From the NCBI RefSeq assembly GCF_001456355.1, contig NZ_CP010271.1, positions 1 to 64,000 on the forward strand: 64,000 nucleotides of DNA. The letters are read 5' to 3'. The stretch is from Mycobacteroides saopaulense. Lineage in GTDB: Bacteria; Actinomycetota; Actinomycetes; Mycobacteriales; Mycobacteriaceae. Every line of letters begins with the position of its first letter. Position 1 is the first letter of the stretch. The position numbers and the translations under genes are program-made. The notes beneath the pieces are model-generated. The model did not search any database. It was not told the origin of the DNA and saw only the letters and a program-made list of their open reading frames with translations. Positions 55,416 to 64,000 of the stretch are shown here, piece after piece.

Positions 55416-56300
55416 TCAGTATTCGAGAGCTGCGGCGCGCACGATCTCCGCGAAGGCGCGGGCGGCAGCCGAGTGATAAGCGGTGTTGCGTCGCAACAGT
55501 TCTACAGTGCGGGTGGGCATGGGCGGAGCGAGCGGCACCAAGCGCAGGTCGGTGTGCTCGCGCGCGACCGCGTCGGGAAGGACGGTGGCCAGCGAACCGC
55601 GCCTGACGAACTCCAGCAGCGCGCTGATCGAGTTGGCCTCCACCGCGATGTGTGGCGAGACTTCGAGGTCGCTGAAGTAGGCGTCGATGTCCCGCCGCGT
55701 CGCGAAGTCCGCGCTGAGTAGGCCGAGTGCCTCGTGCGCGAGCTGACGCACGGGCAGCGCGCGTCGTTTCGCGGCGAGCCGATGATCCGGGCCGACCACC
55801 AGCCGCAGTGTCTCGGTGAACAGCGGGACGTGGTCGATGCCCGCCGGATGGGCGCCCGCGAAAGCGATGCCGAGATCGAGTCGGTCGGCCAGCAGATCGG
55901 CCTCGATGCGTTCCTGCGTGGTCTCGCGAACGGTGAGGGTGATCCCTGGGTGTGCGGTGCGAAACCGGTGCACCAGCGAGCCTATGAAATAGGTGGTGAA
56001 GGTCGGCGTCATGGCGATCCGTAGATGCCCGCGCGACAGGTCCTGCACATCGTGGACCGCACGTTCGCCCGCCTCGAGGTCGCGCAGGGCCAAGCGTGCG
56101 TACTGAGCATAGGCCTCGCCCGCGTCGGTCAGGCGAACGGTGCGGCCCGAGCGGTCGAGTAGCACCACCCCGAGCGAACGTTCGAGTTGTTTGATCTGTT
56201 GCGACAGCGTCGGTTGGGAGATGTGCAAGGCCTCGGCCGCGCGGGTGAAATTCGCGTGGTCGGCGACCGCGAGCAGGTACCGGATATGGCGCAGCTCCAT
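55416..56300 (-). CDS. cynR: LysR family regulator, probably CynR
   Basis: 294 aa with an N-terminal winged helix-turn-helix (MELRHIRYLLAVADHANFTRAAEALHISQPTLSQQIKQLERSLGVVLLDRSGRTVRLT) and a periplasmic-binding-like effector domain (HLRIAMTPTFTTYFIGSLV, RLDLGIAF). It precedes cynS on the same strand, so a role as the cyanate-responsive activator is likely. In E. coli cynR is divergent from cynTSX; here it is co-oriented. ATG 56300 gives the family N-terminus; 56333 is less likely. Confidence 0.9.
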   Translation of the reverse strand: MELRHIRYLLAVADHANFTRAAEALHISQPTLSQQIKQLERSLGVVLLDRSGRTVRLTDAGEAYAQYARLALRDLEAGERAVHDVQDLSRGHLRIAMTPTFTTYFIGSLVHRFRTAHPGITLTVRETTQERIEADLLADRLDLGIAFAGAHPAGIDHVPLFTETLRLVVGPDHRLAAKRRALPVRQLAHEALGLLSADFATRRDIDAYFSDLEVSPHIAVEANSISALLEFVRRGSLATVLPDAVAREHTDLRLVPLAPPMPTRTVELLRRNTAYHSAAARAFAEIVRAAALEY

Positions 56301-56340
56301 GGACGCCACTGTAGGCGTCGCAGCCAACGCCACGCGCTGA

Positions 56341-59300
56341 TCAGCGAGCGGCGTTGATGGCCTTGAGGATCCGCTGCTCGCTGACTGCTCGTGCGGTGCC
56401 GAGCTGTTGTGCCCACAGGCTCACGCGCAGCTCCTCGATGAACCACGCGATGTCCCGGATCTGGGGGTCGTCGGCGCGGCCTGCGGGAAGATCGCGCAGC
56501 AGGTCGTCGTAGGCGTCTTCGACGGCGTGCACCCGTCGCATCCGCTCGCGATCCGCTTCCACGCCCTGGGAGAGGCGCTCCAGTCGCTTGCCGATTGCGG
56601 CGACATAGCGTGCCAGGTCGGTCAGGCGCACCGCACCGGCGGCCGCGACAAACCCCGGCTCGAGCAGCCTGTCGAGCTGATCGCGCATGTCGGTGACGGC
56701 CTCGGATTGTGCCGCAGGCACTTTGGCGGGCAGCGCTACCTGCACCTCACTCCAGGCCGCCACCACCTTCTCTGCGCGGCGCACGATATCGAGCGTTGTG
56801 GCCGCCAGATCTCGGGCGGTGCGATCGTGCAGCGTGGTGAATTCAGACCGGGTCCAGACGGGTGAGGGAGCCAAAAGGTCGGTGGCAGCATCGGCGCAGT
56901 CGTCGAGTAGCGCCGCCAAGGAACCGTCGGGATTCGACGAGAGCAGCAGCTTGGAGCGCGGATCAAGGCCCCGTTCAACGGTTTTGAAGGGTGACGGAAT
57001 TGACAACCGCAGCAGCCGGCGGGTGCCGGCCGCCATGGCAGCCCGTTGTTCGGCGGCGGTAGCGAACACGTGGACATCCACCGTGGTGCCCGCGTCCACC
57101 AAGGCGGGATACCCGCGCACGGTGTGCCCGCCGCTGACTTGTTCCACGGTGCGCGGCAATTCGACGAGATCATCCGGCCAGCCGCGCAGACCGCTTCGCT
57201 CCCACTGGCCGGCTACCGCAGCGGCCACCGCCTGGCGCGTGGACCCGGCCAGCCGCTGTTGCAGGGCGTCGAGGTTTTTGTCGCGCGCGACCTCGGTGCC
57301 GTCGGCGGATTCCACGACGAAGGTCACGCGCAGGTGTGGGGGAACCTTGCCCAGGTCGAATGCGTCGGTGGGTACGCGGATGCCGGTGAGCCGGTGCAGC
57401 TCCCGGCCCACGGCGTACACCAGCGGTTCGGTCCCGGGCTTCAGGTTCTCCAGCACGGCGCGGGCGGTGTCAGGCGCGGGAACAAAGTTGCGTCGCAGCT
57501 CTTTCGGCAGTGACCGGATGAGGGCCGTGACCAGATCCTCGCGCAATGCCGGTACATGCCAAGCGAATTCATCGCCACCCAGGCGCGCGAGCACCTCGAC
57601 CGGGATGTGTACGGAGACACCGTCGTCGGCCGCGCCCGGTTCGAATCGGTAACTCACCGGCAGCGCCACATCACCGGAGCGCCAGGTGTCGGGCATCCCG
57701 GCGGCCGCATCTTCGGTGCGCAGTAGGTCGTCGCGGGTGAACGTCAGTAGGTCGGGTGTCTTGTGTCGCTGCTTGCGCCACCAGGTGTCGAAGTGCCGCG
57801 CGGACACCGCCTCGGCCGGAATGCGGCCCGCGTAGAGGGCGTAGATTTCGTCGTCGCTCACCAGCAGATCTCGGCGGCGCGCCTTGTCCTCCAGCTCGGA
57901 CAGCTCCTGCAGCAGCCGGGCGTTGTCGCGCAGGAAATGATGCTTGCTCTGCCAATCGCCCTCCACGAGGGCGTGCCGGATGAACAACTCACGCGCCAGC
58001 TCGGGGTCGACTTGGGAGTACTCGACCCGGCGCCGCGGTACCAGCGGCAACCCATAGAGGGTGACACGCTCGAAGGCCAGCACGGCTCCGCGCTCGGCAT
58101 CCCAGTGCGGCTCGCTGTAGGTGCGCTGCACCAGGTCTGCCGCGATCCGTTCCACCGATTGCGGCTCGATGCGCGCGGCGATCCGGCCGAACAAGCGGCT
58201 GGTCTCCACCAGGTCGGCGACGACGACCCAGCGCGGCGGCTTCTTGGTCAGCACCGAGCCGGGAGCCAGAACGAATTTCGTGTTGCGGGCGCCGGAGTAG
58301 TCGCGGGTATCGCCCTCGCGCAGCCCGATGTGGGAGAGCAGACCGGCGACCAACGCGGCATGGACCAACGCCGGCTCGGCGCTTTCGCCAGATTCCCGGA
58401 TACCGAGGTCGCGCGCGATGCTGCGCAGCTGGCCCACCAGATCCTGCCATTCCCGAATGCGTAGGTAGTGCAGGAACTCCTCCCGGCACATGCGGCGAAA
58501 TGCGCTGCCCGAGAGTTGTCTTCGTTGGTCTTGCAGGTACCGCCAAAGGTTCAGATAGGCGGTGAAGTCGGAGTGGTCGTCGGCGAACCGGGCGTGCTTT
58601 TGTCGGGCGGCTTCCTCCCGATCCACGGGGCGCTCCCGCGGGTCGGGTATCGACAGCGCCGCCGCGAGTACCAGGATCTCGTCGACGCAGCCCTCGGCGT
58701 CGGCCTGCAGGATCATCCGTCCGATCCGCGGGTCGAGCGGTAACCGTGCCAGCCGGCGGCCCAGTTCGGTGAGGGCACCGCTGGAGTCGAAGGCGCCCAA
58801 TTCTTGCAGTAGCTGCACGCCATCGCGGATGCTGCGCTTGTCGGGCGGATCCAGGAACGGAAAGTTCTCGATGTCGCCGAGTTGCAGGGCAGCCATCTGC
58901 AGGATGACGGCAGCGAGGTTGGTACGGAGAATCTCCGGATCGGTGTAGCGAGGCCGTGCCTCGAAATCCTGCTCCGAATACAGCCTGATGCAGATGCCGG
59001 GCGCAGTCCGTCCCGACCGGCCGGATCGCTGCGCGGCGGATGCCTGCGAGATGGGCTCGATGGGCAGACGCTGCACCTTGGTGCGTCGGCTGTAACGCGA
59101 GATGCGGGCCGTGCCGGGGTCTATGACGTACCGGATGCCGGGCACCGTGAGCGAGGTTTCGGCGACGTTGGTGGCCAGTACCACCCGTCTGCCGGTGTGC
59201 GGCTGAAAGATCTTGTGCTGCTCGGCCGCGGGCAACCGCGCGTACAGCGGCAGGATTTCCGTGTTCCGGAACGCTCCGCGCAGGGTCTCGGCGGTGTCCC

Positions 59301-60285
59301 TGATCTCGCGCTCGCCGGACAGGAACACGAGCACGTCCCCGGGTGGTTCACCTTCCAGCTCGCGCACCGCGTCGGCGATGGCCTCGGTCTGGTCGCGTAT
59401 CTCGGTCCGTACGACCTCGTGATCGGGATCGTCAGGTTCGTCCTGGGCCTTCGTGCCGGAGCCGCCGGATACAGGGACTTCCAATGGCCGGTAACGGATC
59501 TCGACGGGGTATGTCCTACCGGATACCTCGATGATGGGTGCGTCGGCGAAATGAGCCGAAAAGCGTTGCGGTTCAATGGTGGCCGAGGTGACGATGACTT
59601 TGAGGTCGGGACGCCTCGGTAGCAGTTCGCGCAGGTAGCCCAGGAGGAAGTCGATGTTGAGGCTGCGCTCGTGCGCCTCGTCGAGGATGAGCGTGTCATA
59701 GCGCAGCAGCCGCCGGTCGCGCTGGATCTCCGCGAGCAGGATGCCGTCGGTCATCAGTTTCACCAGAGTGCGATCGCTGGCCTGATCGGTGAATCTGACG
59801 GTATAGCCCACGGTTTCACCCAGCGGAGTGCCCAGCTCTTCGGCGATGCGCTCGGCGACGGTGCGTGCCGCCAGTCGGCGTGGCTGTGTGTGCCCGATGG
59901 TGCCGCGGATTCCGCGGCCCAGTTCCAGGCAGATCTTGGGCAGCTGGGTGGTCTTTCCCGATCCGGTTGCGCCCGCCACGACCACCACCTGATGCGCGGA
60001 GATGGCCCGGGCGAGCTCCTCGCGGTGCGCACTGACCGGCAGATCCGGGTATGTGATGGTAGGGACGGCGCCGGACCGGGTGGCGACCAGTGCTTCGGCG
60101 GCGGTGATCTGCTCGGCGAGTTTTGTGACGTCCGCAGGACTTCTCATGTTCTTGAGACGACGGCCCAGCCGCGATGCATCGCGAATCGTCAGACCGTCGA
60201 GGCGCACACGCAGCGCGGCACGGGACACCCCCGACAATTCGGACACTCCGGCAACGATAGGCGGCGAAGGCGGCCGCCCGGGCAT
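56341..60285 (-). CDS. hrpA: ATP-dependent RNA helicase HrpA (DEAH box)
   Basis: A 1314-aa DEAH/RHA helicase. Motif I GATGSGKT at 105-112, DEAH at 202-205 with ERSLN following, SAT in VTSATIEPQRF, QRSGRSGRTAPG as motif VI, then the winged-helix/ratchet (HA2), OB-fold and the long DUF3418 C-terminal region typical of HrpA. It unwinds RNA and can rescue stalled ribosomes in E. coli. The start may be ATG 60285 or GTG 60246 (VSELSGVSRAAL), where family similarity seems to begin. It stands 6 nt downstream of the carotenoid oxygenase gene on the same strand. Confidence 0.96.
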   Translation of the reverse strand: MPGRPPSPPIVAGVSELSGVSRAALRVRLDGLTIRDASRLGRRLKNMRSPADVTKLAEQITAAEALVATRSGAVPTITYPDLPVSAHREELARAISAHQVVVVAGATGSGKTTQLPKICLELGRGIRGTIGHTQPRRLAARTVAERIAEELGTPLGETVGYTVRFTDQASDRTLVKLMTDGILLAEIQRDRRLLRYDTLILDEAHERSLNIDFLLGYLRELLPRRPDLKVIVTSATIEPQRFSAHFADAPIIEVSGRTYPVEIRYRPLEVPVSGGSGTKAQDEPDDPDHEVVRTEIRDQTEAIADAVRELEGEPPGDVLVFLSGEREIRDTAETLRGAFRNTEILPLYARLPAAEQHKIFQPHTGRRVVLATNVAETSLTVPGIRYVIDPGTARISRYSRRTKVQRLPIEPISQASAAQRSGRSGRTAPGICIRLYSEQDFEARPRYTDPEILRTNLAAVILQMAALQLGDIENFPFLDPPDKRSIRDGVQLLQELGAFDSSGALTELGRRLARLPLDPRIGRMILQADAEGCVDEILVLAAALSIPDPRERPVDREEAARQKHARFADDHSDFTAYLNLWRYLQDQRRQLSGSAFRRMCREEFLHYLRIREWQDLVGQLRSIARDLGIRESGESAEPALVHAALVAGLLSHIGLREGDTRDYSGARNTKFVLAPGSVLTKKPPRWVVVADLVETSRLFGRIAARIEPQSVERIAADLVQRTYSEPHWDAERGAVLAFERVTLYGLPLVPRRRVEYSQVDPELARELFIRHALVEGDWQSKHHFLRDNARLLQELSELEDKARRRDLLVSDDEIYALYAGRIPAEAVSARHFDTWWRKQRHKTPDLLTFTRDDLLRTEDAAAGMPDTWRSGDVALPVSYRFEPGAADDGVSVHIPVEVLARLGGDEFAWHVPALREDLVTALIRSLPKELRRNFVPAPDTARAVLENLKPGTEPLVYAVGRELHRLTGIRVPTDAFDLGKVPPHLRVTFVVESADGTEVARDKNLDALQQRLAGSTRQAVAAAVAGQWERSGLRGWPDDLVELPRTVEQVSGGHTVRGYPALVDAGTTVDVHVFATAAEQRAAMAAGTRRLLRLSIPSPFKTVERGLDPRSKLLLSSNPDGSLAALLDDCADAATDLLAPSPVWTRSEFTTLHDRTARDLAATTLDIVRRAEKVVAAWSEVQVALPAKVPAAQSEAVTDMRDQLDRLLEPGFVAAAGAVRLTDLARYVAAIGKRLERLSQGVEADRERMRRVHAVEDAYDDLLRDLPAGRADDPQIRDIAWFIEELRVSLWAQQLGTARAVSEQRILKAINAAR

Positions 60286-60291
60286 CCGGCT

Positions 60292-61716
60292 CTAGATTCT
60301 GTCGGTGAAGCTGCCGTGGAATCCCGGAAAGTGGTGGCCCGGAAGAACCGCGATGGTCAGAGCGGGATCTTCGATGGCGGCCGCGTCGAGGATGTGCAGT
60401 TCGGTCCGGTGTTCACCGCTGTTGTAGACGACGGTCAGTATCCAGCCCTCGTCCTCCTCCGCGCAGTGATTCTTCGGGACGAAAATTGGCTCACCGGCGA
60501 CGAGGCCCGGCGCGAACGCGTGGCAGCGTTGGGTATCGGTGGCGCGGTCGAGTTTTACGAGGGTGTTCTCGTCGGCGCTGCTCTGCGCGGACAGATACGT
60601 ATAGCGGTGTTCGCGGCCGGTTCGGCGCTCGTCGTGAGTGGGGAATTCCGCAGGAGCGCTGGGGTAATCGGTGACCCGGACCGTTCCCCCGGGGGTGATG
60701 CGCAGTCGTGTCGGCCAGCCCAGAGTCGGCATCTCGGTGCGGAAGTTCTTCAGCCCGGCCGTGAGAAAGTCGAAGTCTTGGTGGCGCACGATGTCCAAGA
60801 CGACGTCGCCGTGATCCTCGTACGCGTTGTCGACGTGCACGTATACCAGTGGGTCGCATTCGACGACGCGGTGCGGACCACCAGCGCGCGGGACCAGGAT
60901 GATTCGCATGCCCTGTTCGGGGCGGTAGTCGGCGCTATCGCCCAGCGCCGTGAAGCCCAGCCCTGCCCATGCGGCGCGAACGGGATCGATGGTGATGGGT
61001 GCCAGCGCGAACACCAAATAGCTTGCTGTGATGGCAAAGTCATGCTGGATGTAGATGTGGTCGGTGGGAACCTTGGCGATCTGTGTCAGTCTTCCGTTCG
61101 GGTCGACCCGAAAGCAGCGCAGGCACGCGACGGTGCGTCCCGATGGTGAAAGCGAAGCGTCCAGTCCGAAATTGAACAGGTCACCGGTGACTGGATCGAT
61201 GCGCGGATGCGGGGAGAATCGGGAGAATCGAGGCAGCTGCCCGGCGAAGGTGCAGGGTCCGATGGTGCGCAGATCGTCAGGATCGATCTCCCAGGGTCGA
61301 CCGGCATCACTCAGTGCCAGAAGTCGATCGGCGTGGATGACGGCGTGCGTGTTCGCGGTATCGGCGGGCAGTCGACCAGCGTTGTCCCGCAGGCGTTCCC
61401 CTTGGGTGTAGAGGCCGCGGACGCGAGCACCGCGGCCGAGTGCTTCCTTGCGGCGCTTCGGCGTATCGACGAAGCGCGAGCGAAAGCGCACCTCGCCATC
61501 GGCGATCGTGAACTTGACCACAAGCCCGTCGCCGTCGAACGGATGGGCGGCATGGAACCCGCCGTGGTCCCAGTCGGCGGGGCCGTTGCGATAGAGGGTG
61601 CCGCGGAGCTCCGGTGGCACCGAGCCGATCAGCGGTAGGACTGTCTCGTGAGGGGCTTCCCGCGCCGGCCGGTACATCGTGAGGGCGTCGGCAAGGTGGC
61701 TGTCGGCAATTGTCAT
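60292..61716 (-). CDS. carotenoid cleavage dioxygenase family protein
   Basis: 474 aa of the RPE65/carotenoid oxygenase family: non-haem iron enzymes with four His ligands that cleave double bonds of carotenoids, apocarotenoids or stilbenes. Motifs: ELRGTLYRNGPADWDHGGFHAAHPFDGDG near the N-terminus, FSPHPRIDPVTGDLFNFG, YIQHDFAITASYLVFALAP, VYVHVDNAYEDHGDVVLDIVRH and the end HFPGFHGSF. ATG 61716 is supported by AGGAG. It is divergent from an SDR gene across a perfect 30-bp palindrome. Confidence 0.95.
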   Translation of the reverse strand: MTIADSHLADALTMYRPAREAPHETVLPLIGSVPPELRGTLYRNGPADWDHGGFHAAHPFDGDGLVVKFTIADGEVRFRSRFVDTPKRRKEALGRGARVRGLYTQGERLRDNAGRLPADTANTHAVIHADRLLALSDAGRPWEIDPDDLRTIGPCTFAGQLPRFSRFSPHPRIDPVTGDLFNFGLDASLSPSGRTVACLRCFRVDPNGRLTQIAKVPTDHIYIQHDFAITASYLVFALAPITIDPVRAAWAGLGFTALGDSADYRPEQGMRIILVPRAGGPHRVVECDPLVYVHVDNAYEDHGDVVLDIVRHQDFDFLTAGLKNFRTEMPTLGWPTRLRITPGGTVRVTDYPSAPAEFPTHDERRTGREHRYTYLSAQSSADENTLVKLDRATDTQRCHAFAPGLVAGEPIFVPKNHCAEEDEGWILTVVYNSGEHRTELHILDAAAIEDPALTIAVLPGHHFPGFHGSFTDRI

Positions 61717-61745
61717 CGCATCTCCTGGGCTGAAGGGCGGATCTG

Positions 61746-61775
61746 CATATCTGCACACATATGTGTGCAGATATG
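61746..61775. promoter_or_regulatory. 30-bp perfect palindrome, operator of the divergent promoter
   Basis: The sequence is perfectly symmetrical over 15+15 bp, half site CATATCTGCACACAT, centred between 61760 and 61761. It lies in the 160-nt gap between the carotenoid oxygenase (start 61716) and SDR (start 61877) genes. Such a long perfect palindrome is expected for a dimeric repressor of the TetR class. No such regulator gene is adjacent. Confidence 0.8.
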
Positions 61776-61876
61776 ACTTGATTGTGTTCCCACCGCGGAG
61801 CGGAAGTCAAGAGCGGTTCGGATCGGTCAGCGCCGAACACGGGACCGGGCACGGTTCCATCGGTAGCTTCGGCCCC

Positions 61877-62614
61877 GTGACGGGGTTCCTATCCGAGACG
61901 GCCTTCACCGGTCGCACTGTGGTCCTGATCGGCGGTGGTACCGGTATTGGCTTGGCCGTTGCGCGGCTGGTGACCTCGGCAGGCGGCGATGTCGTGCTGG
62001 GTGGACGCACGGCTGCGACCCTGGCTGCGGCCGCTCATGAGCTGGGTGCAAGAGCGCGTTGGCATCTGGTGGACACCGCGCAGCAGGCGAGCGTCGATGC
62101 GTTCTTCGCGGACATCGAGGTGGTGCACGGGCTGTTCACCACCGCCGCGACCTACGTGACCGGTTCGTTGGCCGAACTGTCCGTGCGGGAGGCGGCCACA
62201 CCTTTCGAGTCGAAATTCTGGGGCCAGTACCGAGTGGTGAAGTCCGCATTACCGCGCTTGGCTGCCGATGCCGCGGTGGTGTTGATGGCGGGCGCGGCAA
62301 GCGTCCGGCCCGCAGGGAATGCACCGGCGTACGTCGCCGTGAATGCGGCCATCGAGGGCCTGGCGCGCGGCCTGGCGCACGAACTCGCACCCATTCGCGT
62401 CAACGCACTCTCCCCCGGCACCGTGGACGGGCATCTATGGGCCCAGCGCGCCCCCGAGGTGCGGCGGCAGGCCTTTGAACATATCGCCGCGGCGTCCACG
62501 CTCGGTCGGCCCGTCACCGAAGACGAAGTGGCTCGGGCCGCCGTCTACCTACTGCTGAACACCGGTACAACCGGCTCGACGCTCTACCCCGACGGCGGGT
62601 ATGCGCTGCGCTAA
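61877..62614 (+). CDS. short-chain dehydrogenase/reductase (SDR)
   Basis: 245 aa with Rossmann motif VVLIGGGTGIGLAVARLV (TGxxxGIG variant), a Ser region AGAASVRPAGN, and a substrate-site Tyr in APAYVAVNAAIEGL where the usual YxxxK reads YVAVN: the catalytic Lys is replaced by Asn, which is unusual. C-terminal LSPGTVDGHLWA and STLYPDGGYALR follow. It starts at GTG 61877 (VTGFLSETAFTGR). Being divergent from the carotenoid oxygenase with a shared operator, it may act on the same substrates. The missing Lys questions ordinary dehydrogenase activity. Converges with 62611 (4-nt overlap of stops). Confidence 0.88.
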   Translation: MTGFLSETAFTGRTVVLIGGGTGIGLAVARLVTSAGGDVVLGGRTAATLAAAAHELGARARWHLVDTAQQASVDAFFADIEVVHGLFTTAATYVTGSLAELSVREAATPFESKFWGQYRVVKSALPRLAADAAVVLMAGAASVRPAGNAPAYVAVNAAIEGLARGLAHELAPIRVNALSPGTVDGHLWAQRAPEVRRQAFEHIAAASTLGRPVTEDEVARAAVYLLLNTGTTGSTLYPDGGYALR

Positions 62615-63819
62615 ACGCTCCAGGCGCTCGCCAGGCCGGCCGACACCGAGGCCGCCGCGGTCAACAATCCGTGCCAGGTTTCCGGCTGCAGCTGCTGGAT
62701 ATCCAGTGGGCCCGCGGTCGCGATGTGCGGGTCGTAGGGCACGGCCACGATGTGGTTCGGTGAGATCCAGCGGTGGAACCGGGCGACCATCGCTGCCACC
62801 AGGCGCTCGGAGTTCCGGCGGTCCTCGCGACTGTCGTAGCCACGAACGTGGTTGATCACCACCACCATTCGTGGGATCAGGTACTCGTAGCCCTCGGAGA
62901 TGAGCCACTCGATGGCGCGCACCGCGCCCTCGGCGCCGACCGGTGTGGCGGCCGCGACCAGTACCACCCCGTTGGCGCTGCGCAGCACGCCGGGCATCAC
63001 CGGGTGCCAGAAGTCGACTCCGGTGTCGGTGAGCAGCAGGCTGTAGAGCCGCTGCAACCGGTTGTGCGCCTGCGTGTAGATCTCGGCGTTGAGCTCGCCG
63101 CGGGGCCGTACCGAATGTGCGTTGGCGGCAAGCACATCCAGGCCGGTCTCGGGGTTCTGGCCGACGAAGAAGCGCAGATCGAAATTGCGTTCGGGTTCGT
63201 TCTGTGCCAGCACGTCGGCGAAGGTCGACGACGCCGACGGGTCGATCCACGAGGCCAGGTTGGCCGACTGACCCGGATCGGCGTCGGTGGCCAGCACCAT
63301 GTCCTTGCGGCGCAGCTCCGACAGCACCGAGCCGAGAGCCGCGGTCATCATGGTCTTGCCGACGCCGCCGTTGCCGCCCAGGACCGCCAGGGAGTGGATG
63401 CCGCGCCAGGGGCTGCGCACCACGGCGGTGAGCTCGCGAAGTTCGGCCTCTTCACGGGATTCGCCGGGGTTGATGACGCCAAAACTGCTGCGGTACACCC
63501 ACTTACGCCAACCGACGGATGCCGGGCGCCGCGGTGGGGGCAGGATCTCCGAACGAAGCTGGGCCCCCAGCGCGTCGCCGATGGCGGGCGGGAGGTCGAC
63601 AAGCGGATCGTGCGGTGGCACGGCGTCGACAATGGACAGGGGGCCACGGGGCGGCAACTGCGAGGGTGGAGGTTCCTGCGCAGGAGGCTGTTGTTGCGCC
63701 GCGGCCTCGGCGCGCAGCCGCTTGGCGTGCGCGCCCAGCTTGATGGGGATGATGGGTCCGGTCCGGTCGAGGATTTCGTCCTCGGAGCCGTCCGCCGCGG
63801 AATCGTTGGGCGCACTCAC
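62611..63819 (-). CDS. ESX-associated MinD/ParA-like ATPase (EspI-like)
   Basis: 402 aa: a long Pro/Gln-rich N-terminus (about 1-110) and a ParA/MinD-type ATPase domain with deviant Walker A LGGNGGVGKTMMT near 148-158, switch region LATDADPGQSANLASWID, then LLLTDTGVDFWHPVM and VVVINHVRG. Such proteins with Pro-rich N-termini are found with ESX loci (EspI/Rv3888c types) and may regulate secretion. The start GTG 63819 is decided by GGAGGAG 6 nt upstream; GTG 63837 is in frame but lacks a site. No other ESX gene lies within the window here; its upstream neighbour is outside. Confidence 0.87.
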   Translation of the reverse strand: MSAPNDSAADGSEDEILDRTGPIIPIKLGAHAKRLRAEAAAQQQPPAQEPPPSQLPPRGPLSIVDAVPPHDPLVDLPPAIGDALGAQLRSEILPPPRRPASVGWRKWVYRSSFGVINPGESREEAELRELTAVVRSPWRGIHSLAVLGGNGGVGKTMMTAALGSVLSELRRKDMVLATDADPGQSANLASWIDPSASSTFADVLAQNEPERNFDLRFFVGQNPETGLDVLAANAHSVRPRGELNAEIYTQAHNRLQRLYSLLLTDTGVDFWHPVMPGVLRSANGVVLVAAATPVGAEGAVRAIEWLISEGYEYLIPRMVVVINHVRGYDSREDRRNSERLVAAMVARFHRWISPNHIVAVPYDPHIATAGPLDIQQLQPETWHGLLTAAASVSAGLASAWSV

Positions 63820-64000
63820 GACAATCTCCTCCTCCACCAGAAACCGTTTGTCCCCAGCGCTCCGACAGTTTCGTTCTGCGTCGCGGGCAGCATCAGACCC
63901 GTCGCATACGAAGTCTCATATGCGCGTTGCGCGGTTGGCGAGGGCCGTTACCCACCCGTGTCTGAATCGGCATCAAATGGGACGAGGTTGGTGCGCACTT

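Overview
The window reads as the replication-origin end of a rapidly growing mycobacterium. Base 1 is the TTG start of dnaA, and the order dnaA-oriC-dnaN-gnd-recF-DUF721-gyrB ... gyrA-DUF3566-tRNA-Ile-tRNA-Ala-cwsA-ppiA ... crgA-DUF881-trpG-pknB-pknA-pbpA-rodA-pstP-fhaB-fhaA-tRNA-Leu is the standard mycobacterial one. GyrA carries Ala at the main quinolone position. gyrB and gyrA are about 15 kb apart instead of adjacent. Together these point to the Mycobacteroides (M. abscessus/chelonae) group; species cannot be fixed from the sequence alone.

Layout. 1-8275: replication initiation and core replication genes with oriC. 8408-18592: an accessory cluster between gyrB and gyrA holding type VII secretion (T7SS)-type proteins. 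It has a WXG100-like protein, an EspC-like protein, two large effectors with one identical N-terminal module and unrelated enzymatic C-termini (GH19 lysozyme/chitinase and a C39-like cysteine peptidase), and four lipoproteins that look like immunity partners. Four genes or operons here share the same spaced promoter motif, GGAAC-17 nt-CGTC, which resembles an ECF sigma factor (SigM-like) promoter. 18723-23040: small accessory genes (ICMT-like methyltransferase, arylamine N-acetyltransferase, secreted and hypothetical proteins, YdeI-like protein, methyltransferase). 23240-29219: gyrA, DUF3566, two tRNAs flanking a 37-codon ORF, an SRPBCC pseudogene, cwsA, ppiA, rhomboid. 29221-32283: three tandem LCM-type methyltransferases. 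32342-44430: the cell-division and cell-wall kinase region. 44688-49259: tRNA-Leu, a YgiB/YgiC/DUF350-like operon, a DUF6670-like protein divergent from a TetR regulator. 49689-52203: an orphan PE-PPE-EsxG-EsxH cassette with a likely IdeR box upstream. 52271-63819: DUF4873, AurF-like diiron oxygenase plus Ddn-like protein, a cyanate module (LysR, cyanase, deaminase), HrpA, a carotenoid oxygenase divergent from an SDR across a 30-bp palindrome, and a MinD/ParA-like ATPase. 63838-64000 shows no gene.

How it fits together: the core blocks are housekeeping replication, division and peptidoglycan control. The most interesting part is 8.3-18.7 kb, which has the layout of a polymorphic toxin/lipoprotein-immunity system for a T7SS. 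No secretion machinery is encoded in the window, so these proteins would have to use an ESX system elsewhere.
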